A DNA stretch of 64,000 nt. Origin: Teredinibacter turnerae T7901 (GTDB taxonomy: Bacteria > Pseudomonadota > Gammaproteobacteria > Pseudomonadales > Cellvibrionaceae). Shown here one piece after another: positions 26,064 through 34,601 of this stretch. The notes under the pieces were generated by a model. The model searched no databases. It saw only the letters and a program-made list of their open reading frames with translations, and was not told the DNA's origin. The stretch spans positions 4,151,125 to 4,215,124 of the forward strand of contig NC_012997.1 in NCBI RefSeq assembly GCF_000023025.1, written 5' to 3'. The first letter of the stretch is position 1, and every line of letters begins with the position of its first letter. Position numbers and translations under genes: made by a program.

Positions 26064-28052
26064 ATGCATAACGACGTAATAAATCGCGCACTCGAACAAA
26101 GTGAATGCGCGCTGAAAGCCGGCGATCATGCTACTGCCCTCTCCGCCGCTGATGCGGTTCTCCAGGAAAATCCGCAGCACCGGGACGGTCTTTATTTAAA
26201 GGCCGTTTGCCAGCGCTACCTCGGCAACACCAAAGGCGCTCTGCAAACGCTTACCGCGCTGCAGAGCGCTGCACCCGGATACGGACGCGGTTTTCAGGAA
26301 CTGGGGCATTGCCAGCTCATGATGGGGGACTTAAAGCAAGCCTTTAAAGCCTATAAAAAAGCTACGCAATTAAACCCGGGACTTATCGCATCCTGGCAGC
26401 GGCTGGAGCAGCTGGCCAAACAAATGGATTTGCGTAAAGAACACACTCAAGCCAGTGCTCAGCTGGCATATTTCAACCGCTTACCGCCGTTGTTGGTTAG
26501 CATTACCAGTATGCTCAGTGAAGGTAAACTCTACAAAGCGGAAAACCTGTGCCGCCAGTTTTTGCAGGAACATAAACATCATCCTGAGGCCATGCGCCTG
26601 CTGGCCAAGATTGGAACTCAACTTCACATTCTGGACGACGCAGAATTTCTGTTGGAAAGCTGCGTTCAACTGTACCCGGAGTTCGCACAGGCGCGACTGG
26701 ACTTAGTGAATGTGCTGCAAAAACGGCAAAAATACGGAAAAGCACTGACACAAGCCACCCAGCTCTACGAAGAAAATCCGGTTGATCGACAAATTAAGTC
26801 CACCTACGCGAACGCCGCAATGGCTGTGGGTGATTTCGACACCGCGTTAACAACCTATGACGCACTCCTTGAGCAGGAACCGAAAAATTCCGTTACCTGG
26901 CTAATGAAGGGGCACGCGTTAAAAACCATTGGCAAGCATGAGGAAGCGGTAGCCAGCTATCAAAAAGCCCATACGCTTAAACCGCAATTTGGCGATGCCT
27001 GGTGGAGCCTGGCGAACTTAAAAACCTACCGTTTCAGCGCACAGGAAATCGCTGCAATGGAGAAAGCCGAGGCCCAATCCGGGCTCGATAACGCCGATCA
27101 CTATCATTTGTGTTTCGCCCTGGGGCGCTGCTACGAAGATCGAGGGGAGTTCGAAAAGTCATTCAAATATTACGAGCGCGGTAATTTACTTAAGAAGCGG
27201 CAAAGTGACTACAGCGCCAGCGCCACCCACGAAGAATTCGAACGGCAGAAAGCGGTAGTCGACGCGGAATTGTTACACGACGACTCGCAGGGCTACGAGG
27301 CCCCAGATCCGATATTTATCGTCGGTTTACCCCGTGCAGGCTCAACTCTGCTGGAACAGATTCTGGCTAGCCACTCAATGGTCGACGGCACCTTGGAGCT
27401 ACCCAATATTTTGGCGTTTGCCCACCGCCTGAATGGCCGCCGCCGCACCGACGAAGCGCCCCGGTACCCCGCAGTATTGCAAACCATGGGTGGCGAGGAA
27501 CTGGAAAAGCTGGGCAAACAGTTCATTGACGACACGCAGATTTATCGCAAAGGCGCGCCCTTTTTTACCGATAAAATGCCGAACAATTTTCGCCACATCG
27601 GGCTGATATTAAAAATCCTGCCCAATGCAAAAATAATTGATGCGCGTCGACACCCCATGGCCTGCTGCTTTAGCGGGTACAAACAATTGTTTGCCGAGGG
27701 TCAGGAATTTACCTACAGCCAGGAGGATGTCGCGCAGTATTATCGCGATTATGTGGCACTGATGGATCATTGGGATGAGGTCGCACCTGGAAAAATCCTG
27801 CGGGTTTACCATGAACAACTGGTCGAACATACCGAACCGCAAATTCGACGTATTCTGGACTTCTGCGGGCTGCCGTTTGAGGATAGCTGCCTCGCTTTTC
27901 ATAAAACCGAGCGCGCGGTTCGTACCGCAAGTTCTGAGCAGGTTCGCCAACCTATCTACACATCCGGCTTGGCCCAATGGAAGAACTTCGAAGCCCACCT
28001 GGGCCCAATGCTGCGCCAGCTGGCGCCACTGATCGAAGCTTACCCTGCGTAA
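26064..28052 (+). CDS. TPR-repeat sulfotransferase
   Basis: A 662-residue cytoplasmic protein made of N-terminal tetratricopeptide repeats (about residues 10-330, e.g. GRGFQELGHCQLMMGDLKQA and AVASYQKAHTLKPQFGDAW) and a C-terminal sulfotransferase domain. The PAPS 5'-phosphosulfate loop is visible in DPIFIVGLPRAGSTLLEQ (about residues 415-432), followed by DKMPNNFRHIGLI and the 3'-phosphate region ARRHPMACCFSGYKQLF. It probably transfers sulfate from PAPS to an unknown acceptor. It is co-transcribed with the TonB receptor upstream. Confidence 0.92.
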   Translation: MHNDVINRALEQSECALKAGDHATALSAADAVLQENPQHRDGLYLKAVCQRYLGNTKGALQTLTALQSAAPGYGRGFQELGHCQLMMGDLKQAFKAYKKATQLNPGLIASWQRLEQLAKQMDLRKEHTQASAQLAYFNRLPPLLVSITSMLSEGKLYKAENLCRQFLQEHKHHPEAMRLLAKIGTQLHILDDAEFLLESCVQLYPEFAQARLDLVNVLQKRQKYGKALTQATQLYEENPVDRQIKSTYANAAMAVGDFDTALTTYDALLEQEPKNSVTWLMKGHALKTIGKHEEAVASYQKAHTLKPQFGDAWWSLANLKTYRFSAQEIAAMEKAEAQSGLDNADHYHLCFALGRCYEDRGEFEKSFKYYERGNLLKKRQSDYSASATHEEFERQKAVVDAELLHDDSQGYEAPDPIFIVGLPRAGSTLLEQILASHSMVDGTLELPNILAFAHRLNGRRRTDEAPRYPAVLQTMGGEELEKLGKQFIDDTQIYRKGAPFFTDKMPNNFRHIGLILKILPNAKIIDARRHPMACCFSGYKQLFAEGQEFTYSQEDVAQYYRDYVALMDHWDEVAPGKILRVYHEQLVEHTEPQIRRILDFCGLPFEDSCLAFHKTERAVRTASSEQVRQPIYTSGLAQWKNFEAHLGPMLRQLAPLIEAYPA

Positions 28053-28056
28053 CACC

Positions 28057-28116
28057 AAAAGCCGTTAGACCTGTGAGCGCGGCGGTTTTAGCCGCTCGTG
28101 CCCACACGGCTTTTCT
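28057..28116 (+). terminator. Probable terminator between the convergent sulfotransferase and shikimate kinase genes
   Basis: AAAAGCCGT and ACGGCTTTT form outer arms around a branched centre with a CGGCGGTTTTAGCCGC-like hairpin. It could serve both strands, since the genes on either side converge here. Confidence 0.5.
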
Positions 28117-28142
28117 AATGCGACGATTAGCGCAACCTTGAC

Positions 28143-28658
28143 TTAGACGCTGCCGCCAGCGGACAGCCGGTCGACAATGGCTTGTACAACCTCCTCTGCC
28201 GTTCCGCCATCGGCCGCCACAGTAATATCTGCATATTGGCGGTAAAGCGGCAAACGTTCCGCGAAAATCGTCTCGAGGGTCGTCCCCGGCTGACTCGCCA
28301 AACCCCGCGTTGCCTGATTGTGGATACGCGCCTGCATGCTGCTCAGCTTAAGATCGAGAAATACCCGAGGCCCTAGTGTTGCCAGGCGCCGCATGGCTGA
28401 GTCACTGTACACAGCGCTGCCTCCTGTGGCGACCACGGCATTCTCCAGCGACGCGGACGTTAACACGTCGGCCTCCAGTTCACGCAACGCCATATAGCCA
28501 TGCTGGTTCAGGTAGTCCTGTAAGGTCATGTCAACTTGTTGCTGAATCAGTATGTCCGTATCGATAAAGGCTTTGGCGAGACGTTTAGCCAGCAGCACAC
28601 CTGTGGTGCTCTTCCCGGCCCCTGGCATCCCAATCAAAATTACAGACGATTCACTCAT
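28143..28658 (-). CDS. aroK: Shikimate kinase
   Basis: A 171-residue cytoplasmic kinase that phosphorylates shikimate with ATP in the chorismate pathway. The Walker A loop is GMPGAGKSTTG (residues about 10-20), the shikimate-binding Asp lies in FIDTDILI, the Arg in LRELEADVL, and the ATP lid in NQATRGLASQ. Residue ATGGSAVYS is the usual GG glycine motif (Walker B position). It is monocistronic and away from aroB. Length matches the family. Confidence 0.92.
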   Translation of the reverse strand: MSESSVILIGMPGAGKSTTGVLLAKRLAKAFIDTDILIQQQVDMTLQDYLNQHGYMALRELEADVLTSASLENAVVATGGSAVYSDSAMRRLATLGPRVFLDLKLSSMQARIHNQATRGLASQPGTTLETIFAERLPLYRQYADITVAADGGTAEEVVQAIVDRLSAGGSV

Positions 28659-29297
28659 ACGAACTCTCTCACACTATTTCTCACTCTCTCTCACACTACC
28701 TCTCACAAACGTGCACAGGCGCAAACGCTACAGCAATGACCCTACAGGCTCCGCGCGCGCTATAAACAGGGCTCACCGCGGACCTTGGCGGCGCATACTG
28801 TAGGCGGATCAAAATCCAAACTCAAGTGCCACGGATTACCTAATTACACTAATGGCGACACTGTCAGCACAAATGTTCGAGCGTCATACCAGCACGCCAT
28901 TAGGGATAACCATACCTATAATAAATTTCAAAAATATGCAGAAGGCGTGAATAGAATTAATAAAAATTCGCCGACCGCGAGCAATCTTTCGCTTTTGGTT
29001 CAGCTCGGAGTGATATTGGTGCAGAAATGCAGTGAAATTTAGTGTAGTAATTCAAACAAAAAGCACAATTCTGTTCGGGAACAAATTTAAAAATATTTTC
29101 CTGTAGGGAAGACTACAAATTTAATCTTAACGCGCCAATATTTTGCGTCATTTTCGCGCGCAAGCTCTCTTCTATAGGCCAAAACTAACATTTTTCAAAA
29201 TGGCTTGCCCCTTGCAATCAGCGAATTGAGACAGTGACAAAGTCGCGTTTCGAGAGCAGAAACTTTTCTGCAACTCTGGCAATTTAAGGAGAGCCCC
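28659..29297. other. Intergenic region before the ferredoxin pair
   Basis: No gene is seen over about 640 bases. Two near-identical copies of a pyrimidine-rich 20-base unit (ctctctcacactatttctca and ctctctcacactacctctca) lie at about 28665-28706, just upstream of aroK. The right half is AT-rich and presumably carries the promoter of the ferredoxin genes. Confidence 0.45.
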
Positions 29298-29582
29298 ATG
29301 GCGAAAGCCCAGTTAACATTTAAAGATATTGATTTAACACTCACCGTCCCCGTTGGAGTTCGAGTGATCGAAATTTCCGACAAGCTCGGTTCCGGCATTA
29401 TTTATGGCTGCCGGGAAGGCGACTGTGGAACCTGCCTTATGAAAGTCGACGAAGGCTGGTCGAACCTATCTACCATTTCCGTCGTGGAAGACAAAATTTT
29501 GCGTGAGAACTCGGCTGGCAAACATCACCGCCTTGCGTGTCAGGCGCAGGTACTCGGCGATGTAACTGTTAGCCCAGCTTGA
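29298..29582 (+). CDS. [2Fe-2S] ferredoxin, plant type (first)
   Basis: A 94-residue electron carrier. The four cluster cysteines are C38, C43, C46 (GCREGDCGTC) and C81 (RLACQ), giving the plant-type C-x4-C-x2-C...C pattern. A good AAGGAGAG ribosome site precedes ATG 29298. It is followed after 32 bases by a second, different ferredoxin of the same type. No reductase or oxygenase component is adjacent, so the partner enzyme is unknown. Confidence 0.9.
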   Translation: MAKAQLTFKDIDLTLTVPVGVRVIEISDKLGSGIIYGCREGDCGTCLMKVDEGWSNLSTISVVEDKILRENSAGKHHRLACQAQVLGDVTVSPA

Positions 29583-29614
29583 TCCGCAAAATATAATTAG
29601 TTTGGAGAATCATC

Positions 29615-29962
29615 ATGCCCGACATACTTTTTTCACACCCGAGCTACAAAAACAAGACCGTCTATGCCACTGCAGGCAGTCACACAGAAACCGTTCTACA
29701 AATCGCCCGCGAAAACAAAATCCCGATTAACTTTAAGTGTCAGGATGGTAAATGCGGTAAGTGCCTGGTTAAAGTGACCTCACTGGCGGATAAAGAGCGC
29801 ATGGCTGGACCTTTGACCGACAAAGAACGATCAGTGTTAGTTGAGTTAGGAAAACTCACCCAAGAGCAGATCGATACAATGCTGGTCGACGATTTTCCCT
29901 GCGAATGGCGACTCGCTTGCCAGATTATTGTTCGCGACGAAGACCTGATGGTGGAGTATTAA
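29615..29962 (+). CDS. [2Fe-2S] ferredoxin, plant type (second)
   Basis: A 115-residue ferredoxin with cluster cysteines C42, C47, C50 (KCQDGKCGKC) and C102 (RLACQ), and an additional cysteine at 96 (FPCEW). It carries a longer insert between the third and fourth ligands (GPLTDKERSVLVELGKLTQEQ) that resembles ferredoxins joined to larger redox enzymes. TTTGGAG precedes ATG 29615. Expressed with the first ferredoxin. Confidence 0.88.
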   Translation: MPDILFSHPSYKNKTVYATAGSHTETVLQIARENKIPINFKCQDGKCGKCLVKVTSLADKERMAGPLTDKERSVLVELGKLTQEQIDTMLVDDFPCEWRLACQIIVRDEDLMVEY

Positions 29963-30410
29963 GCTTAGAAGGTCTGCACTAACGCTAAAAAACCGCAAGA
30001 CACGGCGACGCGGAAAACGCTTAAAGAAATTAGCAGTCAGCTCGGCCGTGAGCTAAAGTACTGTTAGTTTTATTTAGTACAATTAAGTGCTAGTTAGTAC
30101 AGTTACGTGTTTTTTAGTGCAGATTAAGCAACCTGACTGGCCTGCGTCGTCAGCAAATAATTAATATGCTGACGAACTAAGTTAAAGCTGTGAACACTGC
30201 TCACTCAATGCGCCACAAAAACCCTGCAGGGTTTAGTGGGATTATGAGTGTAGCAGTGTCGCAGGCTTGATAGGCCAGCTTAAAAGCTGTCCACTTGGAA
30301 CCGGTTGCCGTACCAACAAGTCTAGACTAGAAATGTTAAATAAAAAGTTAGTAGACGTATAAAAAGTCAAAACCAGCACAACACTCTTGAAACTGGGTTT
30401 AACAGAAACG
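29963..30410. other. Intergenic region with short direct repeats
   Basis: No gene. It contains loose direct repeats of a TTAGTACAATTA-like motif (30064-30120) and a perfect palindrome AACCCTGCAGGGTT (30217-30230). The two flanking redox genes converge on this region. Confidence 0.45.
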
Positions 30411-30785
30411 TTATAGACGGGCTACGCGTTTGTCGCGAATAAGGATTTTATTATCCTGCTCGATGATACGGATAGAAGTAAGTTTTTTACCGCGGCAGAT
30501 TTCGCTCAGAGACTCTCCGGTTTCGGAAGAATACACGATTCCGTGCATAGAGCATCGTAGTTGTTGCTTTTCAAAATCAAACACAGAATGACTTTCGCAA
30601 TCCAGCGTACGCGGCATGTGCACACACAAATTGTGGAAGGCCCGCACCTTACCTCGATCACGAATAATTAACGCTGAATCTTTTTTACCCCGAAACTTCA
30701 ATGGCAATTTTATACAATCGCCATCCAAAAGCTCGTCCCCATCACATACGTAGAATTCTTGCGTTTCCAGAAGCTCCATATGCAT
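30411..30785 (-). CDS. Small Rieske [2Fe-2S] protein
   Basis: A 124-residue single-domain Rieske protein. Cluster ligands are C54/H56 (LCVHMPRT) and C78/H81 (RCSMHG), the C-x-H and C-x2-H boxes of Rieske-type ferredoxins of ring-hydroxylating systems. The second box is followed by IVYSSETGESL as usual. It lies opposite the two plant-type ferredoxins and is transcribed toward them. Whether the three proteins serve one pathway is unknown. Confidence 0.88.
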   Translation of the reverse strand: MHMELLETQEFYVCDGDELLDGDCIKLPLKFRGKKDSALIIRDRGKVRAFHNLCVHMPRTLDCESHSVFDFEKQQLRCSMHGIVYSSETGESLSEICRGKKLTSIRIIEQDNKILIRDKRVARL

Positions 30786-31199
30786 TCACCTCAGCTGTGC
30801 AATGATTTGAAGTACTCGTTGAAAAACGTAATTAAGCGCGCAGCGGTATTTTCGAGAATAGCCAAGTGAAAATAACGCGAAATATGACAAGCCCCCCCAT
30901 TAGGCCGAATGGCCATTTTACGGTGATACCAGAGGTAAACAAGGGGGTAGATGGAAAATGTTTTAATACATTAGCGAATTTTTATTCCCAAATACGCGAT
31001 TTGGCGTGCAATATAGTAATTTTGACTTACTCTGATAAGGATCAGCAAGCGAGTGCCAGTTGCTATCGTCTAATTAAAGCGTGGCATTGCACCAGCATAT
31101 AGCACAGCACGATGTAGCCTAACACGTTAGCGAAGCCTAAAAAGCCCGGCGTAAATCCAAGCTAACCGTTATTCCACCAATCAGAATGATTGTGTATCG
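30786..31199. other. Intergenic region left of the xylanase remnant
   Basis: No convincing gene in 414 bases. A 78-codon plus-strand frame at 30866 has no recognisable product. Confidence 0.4.
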
Positions 31200-31415
31200 C
31201 TAACGGCCGATATAGTCCATTAACCAGTTCATCGCCGGGCGCGGCGTACCGTTACTTTGGATTAATCCAGTTCCATTGACCCAGGTCGAGCCCACCACAT
31301 AGCCCCACAAGGTAATTCCTTTCACTTATTCGTGATTAAAAAAACGGGGACTGCTGTTGGACTATTGGAAACTGCGACTGATCATTGGCACTGGCAACAT
31401 CGTATTCCGACAGGC
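31200..31415 (-). pseudogene. C-terminal remnant of a GH10 endo-xylanase
   Basis: Conceptual translation on the minus strand, ending at stop 31200-31202, gives VKGITLWGYVVGSTW then VNGTGLIQSNGTPRPAMNWLMDYIGR, the strongly conserved C-terminal end of GH10 xylanases. Upstream, with one in-frame stop (TAA at 31326-31328) and one frame change, come NHE, QQQSPFF, and SEYDVASANDQSQ, where the Glu of SEYD sits at the position of the GH10 catalytic nucleophile. Nothing of the rest of the barrel is left. It is the relic of a xylanase gene, in line with the plant-wall lifestyle. Confidence 0.75.
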
Positions 31416-31530
31416 CGAGGTGTTATTTTTCGCTCGTTTAGCCCGCTAGACAACGACAAAAACTCCCTAACGGCATTTCGGTGTAAAATCCAGAACTCTA
31501 ACCTATACAAAGTGTAAATAAACCCCAGAC

Positions 31531-31995
31531 TTATTCACCCGCACCCGCACCCGCACCCGCACCCGCACCCGCACCCGCACCCGCACCCGCACCAAGCAAT
31601 GGTTGCTTTTTTAGCGTGTGGTAGCGTAACGCCATAAAACAACACTGCTGCAGCACTGCGGTAGGGAGCGGAACATCCAAGCTCAAGCGAATTTCACGAT
31701 TGCCATGCAATTCCAACTCTGAGCAGTAAAGTTCGCGAAAAGTCTCAACCAGAAGCGTGTTGCAATTGAAATAAACTGAAATGCAATCCGGATACTTACT
31801 TTTCCAATCAATACACAGGGGGCTGCCTTTGATGACACAATAGCTTGGTTCGCCCCACTTTAGCGTTTCCTCCACTCGGCCCAATTTGTAGTTTGCAGCA
31901 GTATCCAAAATCATCTGCCGGAGTTCCAGAAAATAGCGTTGGGCCGCAACTGGATAGGTCAGATATTTTTCTTGAACCGCCTCGGGAATTTCCAT
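31531..31995 (-). CDS. DUF1801-like protein with a poly(Gly-Ala) tail
   Basis: A 154-residue protein. Residues 1-130 resemble the DUF1801/YdhG-like fold (LRQMILDTAANYKLGRVEETLKWGEPSYCVIKGSPLCIDWKS has the typical E-x-LKWGEP(S/T)Y motif). Function is unknown. From about residue 134 the protein becomes a pure Gly-Ala dipeptide repeat ending in E, encoded by a hexanucleotide microsatellite. The tail is not part of the family and probably arose by repeat expansion over the original stop. Confidence 0.75.
   Translation of the reverse strand: MEIPEAVQEKYLTYPVAAQRYFLELRQMILDTAANYKLGRVEETLKWGEPSYCVIKGSPLCIDWKSKYPDCISVYFNCNTLLVETFRELYCSELELHGNREIRLSLDVPLPTAVLQQCCFMALRYHTLKKQPLLGAGAGAGAGAGAGAGAGAGE
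31536..31593. repeat. Hexanucleotide microsatellite (CACCCG)n
   Basis: Nine full and one partial copies of CACCCG without a single mismatch lie in the 3' end of the DUF1801-like gene. Perfect repeats of this length usually vary in copy number by slippage; with 6-base units the frame is kept. Confidence 0.95.
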
Positions 31996-32062
31996 ATATA
32001 AAGCCTCTCACAGTAGTAAAACACAGCCGTCATTTAAGATGATTCCGCAAATACAACGCAGA

Positions 32063-32599
32063 CTACCGCATCTTCAAGACGATGTCTGACAGTTGCTCCA
32101 GGCTCCATTGGTCATCGGCGTGAGAACCGTAGTTCATACTCACTATTGAGCCGCGATTATCTAACAAAAAATCAGCCGGCAAGCCGAAAATACCATTTTC
32201 GGCTCGTTTGTATAAGCGCCCCGTTTTTAAAAACCCCATAAAACCGGCATAGGCGACCTTCGGGTGAAAGATGGCCCGCCAATCACGCTCCACTCCCCAG
32301 CGCTTGTAGTGTGCCAACGTCGGATCAGCCACACAATCAAACGGCAACTGGCCCTGATACTTGAGCATCTCTTCTTGGGAAGAGTGGAAAAACACCACTT
32401 CCCTTACCCCCAATTCCTGCAGCTGATCCTGTGCCTGGGCAAACTGGTGCAAGTGATAATTACACACCGGGCAACCAGCAAAACGCCGAAACTGGACATG
32501 AACAAACGTGTCTTGCGCGCAGACAAGTGACACAGGTTCATTGTGAATGGACAACAACGGCGCTGTTGGCGCCGTCTGTCCAAGGCTTAGTCGGGCCAT
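32063..32599 (-). CDS. Peroxiredoxin-like (AhpC/TSA family) protein
   Basis: A 178-residue thioredoxin-fold protein. The peroxidatic-type site is RRFAGCPVCNYHLHQF, which has a CxxC arrangement. The family end PADFLLDNRGSIVSMNYG fits. ATG 32599 is chosen because AGAGGAG lies 5 bases upstream; a GTG at 32605 would overlap it. It is divergent from a TetR regulator that starts 81 bases away, with a palindrome between them, so it is probably the target of that repressor. Confidence 0.85.
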   Translation of the reverse strand: MARLSLGQTAPTAPLLSIHNEPVSLVCAQDTFVHVQFRRFAGCPVCNYHLHQFAQAQDQLQELGVREVVFFHSSQEEMLKYQGQLPFDCVADPTLAHYKRWGVERDWRAIFHPKVAYAGFMGFLKTGRLYKRAENGIFGLPADFLLDNRGSIVSMNYGSHADDQWSLEQLSDIVLKMR

Positions 32600-32636
32600 G
32601 AGCACTCCTCTCGTATTGACACTGTGAAATATATTC

Positions 32637-32647
32637 GTACAGTGTAC
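32637..32647. promoter_or_regulatory. Palindromic operator candidate in the tetR/peroxiredoxin-like intergenic region
   Basis: GTACAGTGTAC is a perfect 11-bp palindrome, set in a wider AT-rich partial dyad (ATATATTC...ATATATA). It lies between the two divergent starts, 16 bases after a TTGACA hexamer (32616-32621). Position and symmetry fit a TetR-type operator controlling both genes. Confidence 0.5.
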
Positions 32648-32680
32648 ATATATAAATGTGAACTCGAAGTAGTTGTACCC

Positions 32681-33310
32681 ATGGGGCGACGCGCAAAATT
32701 AACACTCGCGGATATAGAAAACGCTGGCCTAAGCCTCCTGGACGAGAATGGTGCCAGCGGCCTGTCTATTCGCACCCTTGCAACTAAATTGGGCTGCGCG
32801 CCAATGACCCTGTACAACTACGTAGCAACCAGGGAAGAGCTGGATATACTCCTGGTAGAGTGCGCACTAAGGGGCATTGCCACGCCGCCAGCAGACAGCG
32901 CTACCTGGGAGAGCCAGATTCGCATTCTCGCGCTCGATATGTGGGAACACATTCATCGTCACCCAAACATCGTCTCGCTGTTGCTTACGCGCCGCAGTCA
33001 GTCCGCCACAGTGCTGCGGTTGAGTGAGGCGTTGCTGCATAGTTTGCGCGTGCCCTGCGCTGACAACCGGCAACGGCTGCACGCTTTTAGAGCTATTAGC
33101 GCAGTGATTATCGGCATGGCACAGAACGATCTGGCAGGCCCAATCCCGAGCACAGCGGGCCAGGCGAAATCGGATACCATCGCGCACATCCAACAATTGG
33201 ACCCCGATAGATACCCGGCTTTAATTGCGATCACCAGCCCAGCCGAAGAGAGCAGTGCTAAGGAGGAATTTATTGCAGCACTGGAGATTGTAATTCGCGG
33301 GATAACCTGA
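32681..33310 (+). CDS. TetR/AcrR family transcriptional regulator
   Basis: A 209-residue repressor. ATG 32681 opens the usual N-terminal helix-turn-helix (MGRRAKLTLADIENAGLSLL, then SIRTLATKLGCAPMTLYNYVATREELDILL); a longer frame from 32624 reads through the promoter and is unlikely. The C-terminal part is the ligand-binding helical domain (ALDMWEHIHRHPNIVSLLL). It lies divergent to the peroxiredoxin-like gene. Ligand unknown. Confidence 0.9.
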   Translation: MGRRAKLTLADIENAGLSLLDENGASGLSIRTLATKLGCAPMTLYNYVATREELDILLVECALRGIATPPADSATWESQIRILALDMWEHIHRHPNIVSLLLTRRSQSATVLRLSEALLHSLRVPCADNRQRLHAFRAISAVIIGMAQNDLAGPIPSTAGQAKSDTIAHIQQLDPDRYPALIAITSPAEESSAKEEFIAALEIVIRGIT

Positions 33311-33340
33311 ATTCGCCCTCGCTACCGAAGCGCCTTCGCA

Positions 33341-33820
33341 TTAGCTGCCGCCGCGCAGATGAAGGAAACGTGTATAGATATCAGCGGGGCGTGCCAGACC
33401 GCAATCTGAAAGCAGCATTCCGATGTTACCCCGGTGGTAGGTGCCATGAATAACCAAGTGGTCGAGCACTTCTGCCACAGTCATACGCCCCTCGTCACCG
33501 TCGGTAAAAGTGAAGTTGATTTCCCGCTGCAAACCAACCTCGTCCACAGTTTTCACAAACTCGATGAGCCAATGATCAGCATTCGAAACACGCTCACTCA
33601 GCTCTGCTAGTGTTGGGGTGCTATCAGTATTTGTTTTTGTATAGCCGTGACCATTGCCAGTAATATGACCAATAAAAATCTGGTCCACCACGTTGATGTG
33701 GTTAAATAAACGCAAGGCCATGTGTTGTTCGCCTGGGAACTTGTGTGAATCGATTGCGTTGAGTGCCGTCAACAACTCCGCATCAGCCCAGGCTTTATAA
33801 CTTAATTTCTTTATCATCAT
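33341..33820 (-). CDS. DinB family protein
   Basis: A 159-residue four-helix-bundle protein of the DinB/YfiT-like family, likely metal-dependent. The three metal-binding histidines are recognisable in LFNHINVVDQIF and in LDHLVIHGTYHRGNIGMLL. Many family members are thiol transferases or unknown enzymes; substrate not known. It lies convergent with the TetR gene. Confidence 0.88.
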   Translation of the reverse strand: MMIKKLSYKAWADAELLTALNAIDSHKFPGEQHMALRLFNHINVVDQIFIGHITGNGHGYTKTNTDSTPTLAELSERVSNADHWLIEFVKTVDEVGLQREINFTFTDGDEGRMTVAEVLDHLVIHGTYHRGNIGMLLSDCGLARPADIYTRFLHLRGGS

Positions 33821-33977
33821 CCTTAACCCATAATAGCGACGGAAATATGATAGGTGAATTTATTAACTTGGCAATGAAAATTGCGAAGTTAATGGGCTCG
33901 AGATAAAAGGAAAAGTTTATTCAGTAACCACTAAGGATTGAAGAAAATTAAGCTCCTTTTGAGCCCTCGCTACGAAC

Positions 33978-34601
33978 TCACTTTGTCAGCGCCTGTGAGT
34001 CTGTACCACAGCGCTTAACGTAATAATCATCCACCAACCCATCGGCTATCTCCACGGCACAGCAGTTGAGAACTTTGTCTCGCAGCAGCCGCCTGCCACG
34101 TGCCGCCCGACTCTTTATGGCAGAGGGAGAAACACCTTCCTGCTCAGCCAGGTCGCGCATGCTTTCGCCGCGGATATCCGCAGCTAACAGTGCTTCCCGG
34201 TAAATCCCGGGCAACTCGCCAATAAAACCAATCAGGCATTCCGATAATGCGGAGTGGAAACTGAGATCGTCATCCACTAGATGAGCCACATCCTCTTGCA
34301 ACACCTCTTCGCGGCAGGCAGCCTGCGCGCGATAGAAGTCGGCAATTGTGGTCCGCGCAGCCGCGTACAGCCACCCGGTGAGGTTGCGGATTTGTGGTGC
34401 TTTAGCGTCGCGTTCCAACGCCTTAACGAATAAGTCCTGCAGCAGATCATCGACCGGGGCATTGGCGGGCAACCGCTGCGAGAGGTAATTGAACAGACTT
34501 TCCCGCAACTTCGTGGAATCCAGTCTCGCCTTGTCGAGATCGCCCGCGTCAGGCGGGCGCTCGCTCTGATTGTTACCGGTTTGGCAGCTAACAGCATTCA
34601 C
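33978..34601 (-). CDS. RNA polymerase sigma factor, ECF (SigZ-like)
   Basis: A 207-residue extracytoplasmic-function sigma factor. Region 2 is seen in LFNYLSQRLPANAPVDDLLQ, then DLFVKALERDAK and GWLYAAARTTIADFYR; region 4 is the helix-turn-helix SMRDLAEQEGVSPSAIKSRAARGRRLLRD. A C-terminal extension CCAVEIADGLVDDYYVKRCG with cysteines resembles the tail of SigZ-type factors. Its start lies 14 bases inside the end of arsI, so the two are translationally linked. No anti-sigma gene is adjacent. Confidence 0.88.
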   Translation of the reverse strand: MNAVSCQTGNNQSERPPDAGDLDKARLDSTKLRESLFNYLSQRLPANAPVDDLLQDLFVKALERDAKAPQIRNLTGWLYAAARTTIADFYRAQAACREEVLQEDVAHLVDDDLSFHSALSECLIGFIGELPGIYREALLAADIRGESMRDLAEQEGVSPSAIKSRAARGRRLLRDKVLNCCAVEIADGLVDDYYVKRCGTDSQALTK

